A DNA stretch of 64,000 nucleotides from Metellina segmentata (Eukaryota; Arthropoda; Arachnida; Araneae; Tetragnathidae), in assembly GCA_947359465.1 (NCBI GenBank), contig OX375880.1, forward strand, positions 14,392,120 to 14,456,119. The letters are read 5' to 3'. Position numbers and translations under genes: made by a program. This document shows positions 35,501 to 41,137 of this stretch, in pieces; within the stretch, counting starts at the first letter, position 1, and the number at the start of each line of letters is the position of its first letter. The notes beneath the pieces are model-generated. The model had not been told where the DNA came from, made no database searches, and was given only the letters and a program-made list of their open reading frames with translations.

Positions 35501-38500
35501 TAGTAAGAAAAATAATGAAGTTTGCTCGAAACATAAAATTAAACAGTTTTTCGTAATTGCTAAAATTATTCTAGTTAGTTTGTTAACCATTCAGGTGGCT
35601 TATGTTTATTGTCATGTATGCTATCTCGAGAGATAAGTAGTTAATTAACGTCGAACGAGAGCAACACCGACGGGCTATTGGTAAAGATACACTATATGGA
35701 CAAAAGTTTTTGGACACTAGAAATTTGGAGGAAGATCCGTCTTAGTGTGGGGTTGCTTTTCCAAGTTAGGACTCGGCCATTGCTTTATGTACCTGGTACC
35801 ATGAACGATGACGTGTACCTCGACGATCTGGATCATTCGGCATTGCCTACACCAGGGGTTCCCAACCTTTTAGTAACTGCGTACCACTTGAAATTTTTTT
35901 AAGTTTTTGGCGTACCACCAGTCCTATATTTTTTTTAGAAACATGTATCTAATGTCAGAAAAGTGCCCAATGGCTTGTTCTATTTTAATTAAAATACTAA
36001 GAAAGCTTCCATATTTTATAATTAATGCACTTGTATTTCGTATTAATGATGTTTTAATAAAGGAAAAAATAAAACGATTGTTGAAATTTAGTTTTACTTT
36101 TTACTCACAGGTCTAAAAACAAATAATTATCTCGTGCGAATTATCTCAAATTATCTCGTGCGTATTCATCATACATAAATATAAAGGAATTCTTCGTAAA
36201 AAGATTTGACAGGGAGAAATATCAACTTAATTTCGCCGAGATAGCCATTGAATAGAAATAGATAATCAGCAACAAAGTTTCTCTTTAAATAATGTGCTAC
36301 TGTTAGCGTCATTTATTACAATCTAATAAAAAAAAACGTTAATCACAAAATTGATTTCATATAATCCCATTTTTCCTATAACGTGGTTGTACATACTAAA
36401 AAATCGAACAAACTTCGTAGAATATTTGGGTTGCGCGTATCATCTTTGCGTACCACCTGAAACGTTGCCGCGTACCACCGGTTGGGAATCCCTGGCCTAC
36501 ACTATGGCAATAATGATTGTTTCTTCTAGATCGAGCTCCGTGTCATTCTGCAAAACGTGTGCTGGATTGGTTTTCTGAAAATGAGATGAATTTGCTTGAC
36601 TGGCCTCTTCAGAGTCCCGATCTCAATCCGATCGTACACTTGTGGGACAAACTGGAGCGACAAGTACGACACCACCCCCACACGCCCATGTTCGCAACAA
36701 ATATCTTCTCACAGCCTTGCAAGAGGCATGGCGAGTTATTCCTGCCCAGACTTACAGAGAACTTGTGGAAAATCTGCCTCGATGTGTTGCAGCTGTTATA
36801 CAAGGAATACCCCTACCCGTTACTAAAGGGAAGAATGAAGAACTTTTTCTGGAAAACATGCAGTGTCCAAATGCTTTTGTCCTTAGTGTACAACAACAAC
36901 ACCTCGTTATGTGATGACGAGGACGACATCCGAGTTGGAGCCCCAATCTCCAAACATCGATACCACTCCAACTGGAGGACATTTGAGTTCTCGACAGATT
37001 TAACGTGCACCAGCCCCCTTTGTAACCGACGGTCAATGACTAGGCCTCGTTTCGAACTCGCATCCCTCCGGCTGCGAATCCGTTACTCTTCCAACTGGAC
37101 TACCTGCGGCCCCTTTCACATCAATTGAGTGGGTTAGTAAAATATAGAAAAATAAGACCCACTTGTTAAACATCAGCCATTTTGAATCTCACTTCCAATT
37201 ACGATAATTTCTCACATCCATGAATCGTCATCTGACCGCGATTCAAAACTACGTGGTGTTACCCTCGGCCTTTCCCTTGGGTATTGATCACGGAATATCG
37301 ACAATAGCCCTAGTACGTTTTACCTACTTACTCACATCCATGAAATACGAATATTAATTTCACTCAATGTTTAACGAAGACAGTGCATAAGTTTTTACCT
37401 TCCTTTGTATAATATAAGTGGGTTGACTAGCGGAAGAGTAGCCGAAGGTTGCGAGTTCAAAACTCGATCCAAAAAGACCCTCGTATACGTTGAGTATGGT
37501 GAACATTAAATCAGTCCTAATCAGAAAGAGCTTGAATGTGAAGTGTAAGAGATCATGTGAGAGGCTTAACTGCGCATATAAGCTAAGTTAAGACTGGTGT
37601 AGCGTCATGGTCCCCCATCATCGAGATTTCCTCTAAATCCGCGTTTAAACCTCTGGTCTCTTTTGTCCGCTCTGTGATATTTTGCCTTCATTGCTTGCCT
37701 TGACCGCATCTCCTGCCAGTGAGTGACCTGTTCAATTAAAATCACGGACGAAAGAAACGGTGTTGTTGTTTCTTATCCTCCGAAATGGCCTGACGAAGTA
37801 AGACTAGGTCCAAGAATCCGTTGACACAGAGAAAGTCGATCCCAGGAAGAGGAGATGAGTATATATCCTCCCTAATGATTCAAGAACCTTCTATGAAAAC
37901 ATCTTCTCAAATCCTTCGTCTTAGCAGGGGTAAGATGAGGGTGATAGTTGGATTTCTCACAGGCCACTATCACCTAAGAAAACACCTTCATAGGATGGGA
38001 ATCATAGGAGAAGAACCTCTATGCAGAAAATGCAATATGGTGGAGGAAACTGCCCACCACATACTTTTTGAATGCGAAGCTCTGCTTCACATAAGGCACT
38101 CAAGTCTAGGTCTTGGAACAGAACTTGATACAATTCACGAAGAACCTGTCAAAAGCCTTTTGGCCTTTCTCAAGGAATCTGGCTTTCTCTGACAGGAATA
38201 TCAAAAAACAATGGGGTTTGGTGCAATATTCCCTAGTGGAATCAGCACCTAAGGCTTTCCTGACCTCCCCACTCTATATGACTATGACTATGACTATATA
38301 TCCTCCCTAGAGAGGTCCATGCAATACAGGATAGCGTGCGTGGCAGTTTGAGCATGTACCGTAGAGTTTCTTGCCCTCAAAAAATGAAAGACATTTCAAG
38401 TGGCCGCTGGCAAGACGCGAGAGACTGGTCTGGGACTGTCTATCGCATGAAAGGGCTAGAAGCAACCCCGGCTTACCACTGTAACGTAGTGGTCCGAGTG

Positions 38501-41049
38501 GTGTGCCTTTCTACAAAATGAAACAGCCTAGTTTAAAAATAACTTGCATTTATTTTGCAAAGAATTGATATGTACACTTTGTACACTAGAGATTTGCATC
38601 CCTATGACATGGATGGTGCGAAACAGGCAAAAACTCAACAGCCGCGGCCTCATCAACGAGCACCGCAAAACAAAAACCTCAGCTTCCCTCGAGTTCTGCA
38701 ACCGATCTCTTCTGTCGGCAGACCCCTCATTCCGCCAGTCACAAATCACTGGCACCCCAAAACAAACGGGACAGCTGTTGCGACAATCATCAACAGGGCT
38801 CGGGCATATGCTTCAGGAATTTGGAATCAAAGGTCAGTGGCGGTGTCTGCGACGTCACATCACCCGGTGGGTGGGAGATACCAACCATTCATCCTTGTTT
38901 TGGGATTTTTTCCGAGAAAAAAGTTCCAAGTAGGCGAGTTCAGAATAAGAGCGGTTTGGATGACTGCAGCCCCCCTTTGCAAGATTGTCAGTTACTTCAT
39001 CGCCGAAAAGATCCACTTGAGATGGAATCCACTGATAAGGTAATTTTTGTTAACATCGTACTAGAGCAACACAACGGGCTATTGACGACAGTCCGGGATC
39101 AATCCCTTAAGAGAAAGATCCGAGGACAGCACCTCGTAATTTTGAATCACGGTCAGATGACCAGGCAACACCTGAGCTGGCACCCCACTCTCCAAACTTC
39201 CACACCAACCCAACGTGAGGACTTTCGGGCACGACAGTGGAATCCACTGGATGTGGTTGTCATGAGGCGTTGATATGAGCCTCAACTTTTGCAGGATATA
39301 GATGCTTACTTTTGTCCCCTACGAAGGTCCAATTACTAAGATGTTGAATCGAGCTGCGGCTGTCACTCAAGATCCAGAGACCGCCCAAGTTGTTTTCACT
39401 TATGATAGCCAGAAGTCCTATATCGATTGCAATTAATTTGCTTCTGAAAACTGATCAGAAGTCCGGGTTTCGTTGACAAAGAGTTATTTTCTGCTGGGGA
39501 GGCTCGATGTAGATTCCACTACATGCCAGGCTTGTCCTCCTCTGGGATCAAACTACATCCGAGTACGAAGACAAAAACAAAAGGAACAATGTCTGGAGTG
39601 AAATAGGTGAGGAATTCGATATCCTGATGAAAAGTGATCGCTCAACTACCTACCTTAAAAGTTGAAAAGTGGAAGGCGCAGGGTATTTTGAGTTGAATAT
39701 TACGTCGCACTGGAGCAACAAACACAACGGGCTGTTGGAGACGGTTCGGGATTAATTGCCCAAGGGAAATAATCAAAGACATGACCACGTAATTTTGAAC
39801 CACATTTTACTTGTACGGTTGTCTAAAGCTAAGCATGATATTTCTTTCATTTCTCTAACAACCAATATCGACACCCCTAGTTATGATTGTTAAGCCGCGC
39901 TTACACCGGATTGTGATTTGGCGAGTTTGAAAATCCAAATTTGTTTTCCACCAGGAGTCGGTGAAGATCAAAGGATTGCAACTTTTAGGGGACATTTCTC
40001 CGACATGATGGAGAGACAATAACTGCTTCCCTCTGCCCTTCCTCCTCCGTGGTTGCTCATGCCGTCTTTTGTTTGTCTTGCCTTGACCACATCTCCCGCC
40101 AAACTGCCAGTGAGTGACCTATTCGATTCAAATGGCGTGGACGAAAGGGCTGGCAATAACATTAATAGAACTATTTATAGAAGTGGCCTGTCCTCTGGGA
40201 CCGAACTACACCCGAGTCCAAAGACAAAAACAAAAAGAACTATGCCTGGAGTGAAATGGGTGAACAATTCGACATCCTCTTGAAAAGTGATCGCTCTTCT
40301 CTACAAAGGGGTGAGAAGAGTGCGCTGGGATGGGTGCAGAAAACGTTTACACCGGAGTCGGTCGAAAAAAGTGACGAAAGGGGGTCGGCATAGGAAAAAG
40401 TAAAACGTCCTCACCACAAAAAGGGAGAGAAATGTATATGCAACTCTGGTGTAAACGCGGCTTTACAGGAATTCGCCGTCGATGAGGGAATCGGCTGGTG
40501 AGTTTATGACCGGATGGGGGAGGGGTAAAGGAATGTGATGTGTGATGAAGCCCCTCGTTTTTGAACTGTCGCGCGTCGTAAAAACGAGGTACAAGCGGAG
40601 GGACGCTTTATTTTGTCCTCTCGAAAAAGGGGAGAATCGTTGGACTTTTGAACTGGTCTTGCTCCGATGAAACCGCGTTGGACTGGAACCATTTGTCTCT
40701 TACGTATTTTAGCCTCAAAATTGACTTAAATCGTAAATCTTTTACATGTGTTAAACATCTAAATCGCCACTTCATAATTCATTCCACCACTAATATGCCA
40801 CACGCCACTTCAAATTCTTCTCCCGACGTTACACTAGAGAAGGGTGTAAGGTTCGGTGTTACATATGGCAAACACAACTCAGATACAGAAATCACCATCG
40901 TTGTAAGAATCGAGAGATCCCATTGTTAACTTGAATCGGTGTTCATTACCTGCTTTTGATATTCCTCTGGTGGTTGTGTCCTCTGCAGAAGCGTAGTTTG
41001 GGAGGTGTGTGATGCAGAAGATGACGACGACGAGTTCAGATGGCGACAT
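11528..41049 (-). CDS. FGFR: Fibroblast growth factor receptor (complete, 10 coding exons)
   Basis: Receptor tyrosine kinase for FGF ligands at the plasma membrane. The joined exons (41049-40950, 34652-34374, 31492-31412, 30853-30693, 28277-28154, 24495-23942, 21399-21051, 16060-15523, 14023-13918, 11596-11528) sum to 2361 nt, 786 aa plus stop. All junctions are GT..AG and in phase. Layout: signal peptide about 1-22, Ig1 about 35-127, short acidic linker 127-154, Ig2 about 154-249, Ig3 about 255-357, transmembrane 382-403, juxtamembrane, kinase about 470-755, C-tail. Catalytic residues present: K509 (VAVK), E526, HRDLAARN (621-628), DFG (641-643), activation-loop YY 653-654, APE 668-670. It is homologous to Drosophila htl/btl and vertebrate FGFR1-4. 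Length and domain order are normal for the family. Confidence 0.95.
11662..12111 (-). mobile_element. SINE-B with internal duplication, in FGFR intron 9
   Basis: Body and head occur twice in tandem (CGTTTTGAACCACGGTCTCA at about 11738 and 11902; TGTATCGTGTTTCGAACTGA at about 11875 and 12039), followed by one head end CTAACCGGGCTACCG. The repeat period is about 165 bases. It lies only about 65 bases upstream of the last coding exon. Confidence 0.7.
12185..12275 (+). mobile_element. SINE-B tail fragment, plus
   Basis: CATTAGACCGTGGTTCAGAA through GATCCCCGACCATTGCCAGT TGCCCG. Truncated at both ends. Confidence 0.5.
12276..12955. other. FGFR intron 9, unassigned
   Basis: A moderately GC-rich stretch (12480-12800) has no intact frame. 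Composition suggests an old retroelement fragment, but no domain could be recognised. Confidence 0.3.
12960..13650 (+). repeat. Tandem/irregular 'GATCTGGTCAGTTTTGCTAATG' repeat
   Basis: At least six imperfect units of about 45-60 bases alternate ATCTGGTCAGTTTTGCTA with GACGATATACCTCGTCCATC. The units at 13320-13440 and 13485-13600 are long near-duplicates. Related sequence occurs at 1915-2165 and 57095-57200. Confidence 0.6.
13918..14023 (-). CDS. FGFR: FGFR coding exon 9 (kinase C-lobe)
   Basis: Acceptor CAAAATAG, donor AGG|GTGAGA. Encodes [19 protein letters not shown] then [16 protein letters not shown], the end of the kinase C-lobe including the CW...RPSF signature. Residues 729-764; enters in phase 2 and leaves in phase 0. 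Confidence 0.93.
14066..14415. repeat. Imperfect AT-rich repeats in FGFR intron 8
   Basis: A TATAACTCTGTAAGCAAAAC-like motif recurs about four times (near 14066, 14150, 14311, 14395), together with ATCTACAAACACAATAATAT. It looks like a decayed tandem array. Confidence 0.45.
14491..14633. mobile_element. hAT-type MITE with GTGCAC repeats, short form
   Basis: Ends CAGGCCTCGAAATAG ... CTATTTCGAGCCC-like, flanked by an 8-bp duplication TGCTAAAT (14483-14490, 14634-14641). Rich in AGGTGCAC/GTGCACCT. Same family as 19938-20876 and 45639-46187 but with most of the interior deleted. Confidence 0.75.
15120..15425. repeat. AGTACTCGAATACTT-type repeats
   Basis: Variants of GAGTACT / GAATACTTTGG / TACTCAAATA recur about every 40-60 bases, with dyad symmetry. 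Unclassified local repeat in FGFR intron 8. Confidence 0.4.
15523..16060 (-). CDS. FGFR: FGFR coding exon 8 (kinase core)
   Basis: Acceptor TATTTCCAG, donor GATGT|GTGAGT. Residues 550-729. Contains the hinge [15 protein letters not shown] (gatekeeper Ile where vertebrate FGFRs have Val), kinase insert with [26 protein letters not shown], the activation loop [20 protein letters not shown] and [16 protein letters not shown]. All catalytic residues are retained. Confidence 0.95.
16725..16818 (+). repeat. Left half of a dispersed repeat split by a hAT insertion
   Basis: CTCTCACACATCCCAAATTGCATTGGAGC continues after the inserted element at 18138. It matches 33500-33601 (ACACATACCAAACTGCACTG), which is also split by an unrelated hAT element. 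Confidence 0.55.
16819..18129. mobile_element. hAT-type transposon with internal LINE fragment
   Basis: Ends TAAGGTTGCCA and TGGCAACCCTA are inverted and flanked by a perfect 8-bp duplication ATTGGAGC (16811-16818 and 18130-18137). No hAT transposase is visible. The interior holds a CR1-like LINE piece. Confidence 0.8.
17165..17640 (-). pseudogene. CR1/RTE-like non-LTR retrotransposon C-terminus
   Basis: Minus strand reads [20 protein letters not shown] ... [17 protein letters not shown] then, after a frameshift near 17310, [20 protein letters not shown] and a stop near 17172. This is the conserved end of CR1/L2/RTE reverse-transcriptase ORFs. It was probably carried in, or inserted, within the hAT element. 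Confidence 0.75.
18138..18270 (+). repeat. Right half of the split dispersed repeat
   Basis: ACATTTTTAAGGACCTATCT ... GATAAGAAAGAAGA parallels 33540-33601 plus 34311-34345. Confidence 0.5.
18500..18864 (+). pseudogene. Non-LTR retrotransposon 3' end
   Basis: Open frame to 18795: [20 protein letters not shown], then [18 protein letters not shown] (zinc-knuckle C-x2-C-x8-H-x4-C) and a stop, followed by an (ACA)n-rich tail at 18848-18863. Typical Jockey-group LINE C-terminus, 5'-truncated. Confidence 0.7.
19046..19504 (-). CDS. Open frame of 152 codons, probably not a host gene
   Basis: An uninterrupted frame within FGFR intron 7 on the same strand. No domain was recognised; composition is Phe/Leu-rich with no clear signal peptide. 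Flanking sequence is repetitive (ATTGTAAGCAAATT motifs at 19485 and 19890). It may be a retroelement remnant or chance. Confidence 0.15.
   Translation of the reverse strand: MANLLTMEFCEIHGLGAVDITTPKTDSFVLFVGMSLCLGKIDVHSMNLFTLEDLPQTSVLKFLPFDESAAVLTFRALFKSVSIRYKHWYACFIPPNGMKLKKFVLAFCALIGVNFYLQYSTEQKVHASVKLPQFLSLDFITSHFLDKQFGIF
19938..20876. mobile_element. hAT-type MITE with GTGCAC repeats, expanded form
   Basis: Ends CAGGACTCGAAATACC ... TTTCGAGGACTG flanked by a perfect 8-bp duplication GTCTACCT (19930-19937, 20877-20884). Subterminal GGTGCACAGGTGCGC / AGGTGTACAGTGTGCACC repeats. It differs from its sister at 45639 by an internal triplication. Confidence 0.85.
20251..20829. repeat. 193-bp tandem triplication inside the MITE
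   Basis: TTAAAGC(A/G)ACTGT..ACAGCCGTGCG starts at about 20251, 20444 and 20637, giving two periods of 193. Units are nearly identical (GAATTTCGATATGTTAAAAT in each). The sister MITE at 45639 has one unit. Confidence 0.85.
21051..21399 (-). CDS. FGFR: FGFR coding exon 7 (juxtamembrane and kinase N-lobe)
   Basis: Acceptor CTTACCTAG, donor GGAG|GTAAAT. Residues 434-549/550. Contains [19 protein letters not shown], glycine loop GEGAFAKVV (third glycine is Ala; vertebrate FGFR1 has GEGCFGQVV), VAVKMLRDD and [19 protein letters not shown]. Tyr replaces the usual Trp in the 'PQWEFPRDKL' motif. Confidence 0.95.
21505..22755 (-). pseudogene. Tc1-like transposon remnant split by a solo LTR
   Basis: Right terminal repeat at 21505 (CACTATACGGACAAAATTAT), C-terminal transposase sequence (…CAGCCTTGCAAGAGGC on the minus strand), then continuation after the LTR (22589-22755) through ATCGAGCTCCATGTCATACT. 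It matches the copies at 35688 and 62282. Confidence 0.75.
21675..22582. mobile_element. Solo LTR
   Basis: A 908-bp block TGTGAGG ... ATTACA inserted in the Tc1 copy, flanked by ACATGT on both sides (21669-21674, 22583-22588). Without it the Tc1 sequence aligns base for base to the 62282 copy. A TATATAA and an AATAAA (about 22515) lie near its right end on the plus strand. No internal coding region remains. Confidence 0.7.
23120..23906 (+). mobile_element. hAT element, deletion derivative with transposase remnants
   Basis: Ends TAGGGCAACTTTTTG and CAAAAGTTGCACTA with an 8-bp duplication ATTATAAG (23112-23119, 23907-23914). Interior frames keep [18 protein letters not shown] (hAT core) and [10 protein letters not shown] at about 23680 (hATC dimerisation motif). 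Its right end lies 27 bases from the FGFR exon 6 donor. Confidence 0.8.
23942..24495 (-). CDS. FGFR: FGFR coding exon 6 (Ig3, transmembrane, juxtamembrane)
   Basis: Acceptor CATCTTTTCAG, donor GAGAG|GTAAGA. Residues 249-433. A whole Ig3 domain (FEC ... FYTCLAGN) is in one exon, followed by the transmembrane segment [20 protein letters not shown] (from 382), basic stop-transfer KYRKSKSK and juxtamembrane [12 protein letters not shown]. Confidence 0.94.
24890..25035. mobile_element. Rearranged SINE-B pieces
   Basis: A head in plus orientation (CCACTGTAGCCTGGTTGGAAGAG) is joined to body sequence in minus orientation (CATATGGACATTTGAGGCC ... GATTTAACGTGCACC). Confidence 0.5.
25525..25655 (+). 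mobile_element. SINE-B 3' fragment, plus
   Basis: GAGGTTCAAAATTACATGGT ... CCAATAGCCCATTGTGTTGC, ending ATCTACCTACCTAT. Confidence 0.65.
25870..26720 (+). pseudogene. P-element (THAP9-like) transposase remnant
   Basis: Broken frames keep [40 protein letters not shown], then after frameshifts [20 protein letters not shown] and [19 protein letters not shown]. These are hallmark blocks of P-type transposases (THAP9 family). A further VHSVLK..KCNLCK stretch lies near 26655. No inverted ends or THAP domain were found. Confidence 0.75.
26721..27560. other. FGFR intron 5, unassigned
   Basis: AT-rich with short frames only. It may be further decay of the P-type element; nothing is firmly identifiable. 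Confidence 0.3.
27568..27749 (+). mobile_element. Possible short LTR fragment
   Basis: Begins TGTAGTGACGTCAC and ends ATTCGCTACA (inverted TGTAG/CTACA) with TATATAATAAACC inside, as in a compact LTR with promoter and poly(A) signal. No target duplication is seen. Confidence 0.3.
27837..28065. repeat. Short tandem repeat TTTCTCAAATAGCTAATT
   Basis: About six to seven imperfect units of 35-40 bases built on CTCAAATAGCTAATTTAAAT-AATAGC, ending 89 bases before FGFR exon 5. Confidence 0.7.
28154..28277 (-). CDS. FGFR: FGFR coding exon 5 (second half of Ig2)
   Basis: Acceptor AATTCTCAG, donor GAAG|GTTGGT. Encodes [20 protein letters not shown] then [21 protein letters not shown], the C-terminal half of Ig2 with its second cysteine. 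Residues 208-249; enters in phase 0 and leaves in phase 1. Confidence 0.93.
28447..28805 (+). pseudogene. Mariner-like element 5' part
   Basis: Starts CAGGGTGATTCACACATAAG. From about 28620 a frame reads [20 protein letters not shown] then a frameshifted [11 protein letters not shown], the N-terminal helix-turn-helix region of DUF4817-type mariner transposases. The catalytic part is absent. Confidence 0.6.
29025..29130 (-). mobile_element. SINE fragment
   Basis: AATTATCGTCGTACTAG followed by AAGGGAAAGATTCGAGGACA and a GGTCAGATCACGA remnant. Confidence 0.6.
29276..29662. repeat. 202-bp tandem duplication
   Basis: TGTTTGTCAATAAATATTAT starts at 29291 and again at 29493. The two units are almost identical through GCTGATCTTGGCTCTTTTGA. 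A recent direct duplication in FGFR intron 4. Confidence 0.85.
29670..29735 (-). mobile_element. SINE fragment
   Basis: TACTAGAGGAACACAACGGG ... GGGATCAATCCCCTAAGG only. Confidence 0.55.
29732..30100 (+). repeat. Dispersed repeat with TTGCCCAATATGAGAC end, copy 2
   Basis: Counterpart of 9660-10065. Left TTGCCCAATATGAGACACC and right TATCCCATATTGGGCAA are complementary, consistent with terminal inverted repeats of about 18 bases. Confidence 0.6.
30118..30242 (+). mobile_element. SINE-B 3' fragment, plus
   Basis: CATCTGACCGTGGTTCAAAA ... CCAATAGCCCGTTGTGTTCC with tail CTAATTAAAATACCTT. Confidence 0.65.
30693..30853 (-). CDS. FGFR: FGFR coding exon 4 (first half of Ig2)
   Basis: Acceptor TTTTCTTAG, donor AAAGAA|GTGAGT. 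Encodes [40 protein letters not shown] and [13 protein letters not shown] with the first Ig2 cysteine and the core Trp. Residues 154-207. Confidence 0.93.
30984..31245 (-). mobile_element. SINE-B, minus
   Basis: ACTGGAGCAACACAACGGAC ... CGCCAACGTGAGGAGATTTG ... GATTTAATGTGCACCAGCC, then part of the head ACTAGCAACTCTCCG. Confidence 0.65.
31412..31492 (-). CDS. FGFR: FGFR coding exon 3 (inter-Ig linker)
   Basis: Symmetric phase-1 exon of 81 nt: acceptor TTTTTATAG, donor ACAC|GTAAGT. Encodes [27 protein letters not shown]. It lies between Ig1 and Ig2, where vertebrate FGFRs carry the acid box; only a weak acidic run is present. Being phase-symmetric, it could be skipped without a frameshift. 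Confidence 0.88.
31854..32567 (+). mobile_element. hAT element, deletion derivative, copy 2
   Basis: Ends TATGGCAACTTTTTG and CAAAAAAGTTGCCCTA with near-perfect 8-bp duplication (GTCATTAC 31846-31853, TTCATTAC 32568-32575). Same family as 23120-23906, sharing ACATGGGGTGTATTGTAAGT and GTTTGCGAGGTGAG. Confidence 0.75.
32735..33330 (+). pseudogene. Tc1/mariner transposase, degenerate
   Basis: Frames keep [45 protein letters not shown] and [20 protein letters not shown], i.e. the D..D..E blocks of a Tc1-type DDE transposase, with several stops and frameshifts. A different family from the 35688/62282 pair. Confidence 0.75.
33450..33601 (+). repeat. Dispersed repeat, left half, split by a hAT MITE
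   Basis: Homologous to 16750-16818 plus 18138-18270; resumes at 34303 (TSD) to about 34345 (GGGATAAGAAAGAAGACA). Family unknown. Confidence 0.5.
33602..34302. mobile_element. hAT-type MITE
   Basis: TAGAGGTGCACAA ... TTGTGCACCCTTG with perfect 8-bp duplication CCTTAGTG (33594-33601, 34303-34310). Subterminal GCGGCCCGC motifs are typical of some hAT families. The interior is AT-rich and non-coding. It ends 72 bases from the end of FGFR exon 2. Confidence 0.85.
34374..34652 (-). CDS. FGFR: FGFR coding exon 2 (Ig1)
   Basis: Acceptor AACTTGCAG, donor AATAG|GTTAGT. Encodes a complete Ig1 domain, [20 protein letters not shown] through LRCSVSG...TTEWFRFG...[11 protein letters not shown], phase 1 at both ends. 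Residues 34-127. Confidence 0.93.
34712..34988 (+). mobile_element. SINE-B, plus
   Basis: Head AAATCTGGAAGAGCAACGGA with B-box-like GAGATTCGATCC, GGGGGCTGGTGCATG junction, body, and tail AATAAACTACCTACATACC. Confidence 0.7.
35003..35267 (-). mobile_element. SINE-B, minus
   Basis: TAGGTAGGTGGTTGATTCG tail, body with AATGGGAAGACATTTAGGGC, and head ending CCAATCAGGCTACTATGGCC. Tail-to-tail with the preceding copy. Confidence 0.7.
35636..35687 (-). mobile_element. SINE tail fragment left of a Tc1 insertion
   Basis: AGTTAATTAACGTCGAACGA ... CGGGCTATTG. The matching body resumes at about 36897 after the Tc1 element. Confidence 0.6.
35688..36890 (+). mobile_element. Tc1 deletion derivative carrying a hAT MITE
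   Basis: Ends TACACTATATGGACAAAAG and CTTTTGTCCTTAGTGTA. Keeps the transposase C-half: [20 protein letters not shown], then after the inserted [22 protein letters not shown] and SPDLNPI. Shares its internal deletion with the 62282 copy. Confidence 0.8.
35853..36494. mobile_element. hAT MITE inserted in Tc1
   Basis: CAGGGGTTCCCAACC ... GGTTGGGAATCCCTG (14 of 15 inverted) with a perfect 8-bp duplication GCCTACAC (35845-35852, 36495-36502). Subterminal GCGTACCAC repeats. The 62282 Tc1 copy is the empty site. Confidence 0.9.
36897..37112 (-). mobile_element. SINE-B body and head right of the Tc1 insertion
   Basis: ACCTCGTTATGTGATGACGA ... GGAGGACATTTGAG ... CCTCCGGCTGCGAATCCGTT ... ACTGGACTACCTGCGGCC. 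Confidence 0.65.
37227..37320 (+). mobile_element. SINE 3' fragment, plus
   Basis: GTCATCTGACCGCGATTCAA ... ACAATAGCCCTAGTACG. Confidence 0.55.
37425..37520 (+). mobile_element. SINE-B head fragment, plus
   Basis: GGTTGACTAGCGGAAGAGTA, B-box-like GAGTTCAAAACTCG, and GTGAACATTAAATCAGTCC. Confidence 0.5.
37875..38294 (+). mobile_element. 5'-truncated LINE with 15-bp target duplication
   Basis: Encodes [20 protein letters not shown] and [20 protein letters not shown] (CCHC) and stops at 38190-38192. The tail is (ATGACT)n. Flanked by TATATATCCTCCCTA on both sides (37860-37874, 38295-38309). A clear reverse-transcribed insertion in FGFR intron 1. Confidence 0.85.
39035..39237 (-). mobile_element. 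SINE-A, head-truncated, with 12-bp target duplication
   Basis: Starts with the tail and stops at CACGACAG in the body. Flanked by TGGAATCCACTG (39023-39034, 39238-39249). Confidence 0.8.
39537..39650 (+). pseudogene. MADF-domain remnant 1
   Basis: Frame [34 protein letters not shown] matches the MADF/Myb-like pattern (LWD...YK...R..AW..I). Homologous to 40193-40310. Such domains occur in the accessory proteins of PIF/Harbinger transposons. Confidence 0.5.
39695..39805 (-). mobile_element. SINE tail fragment
   Basis: TATTACGTCGCACTGGAGCA, duplicated CAACAAACACAACGGGC, and GACCACGTAATTTTGAACCA. Confidence 0.6.
39894..40461. mobile_element. Inverted-repeat element GCCGCG(T/C)TTACACC with MADF remnant
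   Basis: GCCGCGCTTACACC ... GGTGTAAACGCGGC flanked by TTAA (39890-39893) and TTTA (40462-40465). An internal frame at about 40200 reads [19 protein letters not shown]. The 3-4 bp TTA/TTAA-like flank and MADF remnant suggest a PIF/Harbinger-type element; piggyBac-like is the alternative. Confidence 0.55.
40466..40945. other. FGFR intron 1, near exon 1
   Basis: Relatively GC-rich, unique-looking sequence (40480-40690) with no clear element. Could hold intronic regulatory sequence; no specific motif is claimed. Confidence 0.3.
40950..41049 (-). CDS. FGFR: FGFR coding exon 1 (signal peptide)
   Basis: ATG in a strong context (TCCACCATGTCG). Encodes [20 protein letters not shown], then [13 protein letters not shown] and the first base of the next codon; donor AAAGCAG|GTAATG. 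Signal cleavage probably lies after NYASA. No other in-frame ATG lies between this start and the 5'UTR acceptor at 41138. Confidence 0.88.
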
Positions 41050-41137
41050 GGTGGAATCCGATGCTGTGGGGTTGAATCCAGTGTCATTCCAGTCACTCAG
41101 TGCGAAAGAAAATGATTCATCAATTCCATCGGAGGAT
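41050..41137 (-). promoter_or_regulatory. FGFR: FGFR 5'UTR piece with acceptor and short uORF
   Basis: A TTTATTCTTGTAG acceptor ends at 41138, so transcription starts further upstream (higher coordinates). An 11-codon upstream ORF (ATG at 41129, stop at 41097) precedes the main ATG. Confidence 0.55.

Noticed and set aside
38544..39043. Overlapping frames of 129 and 162 codons
   Set aside because: Two overlapping frames with no recognisable domain, splice context or coding bias; neither is convincing.
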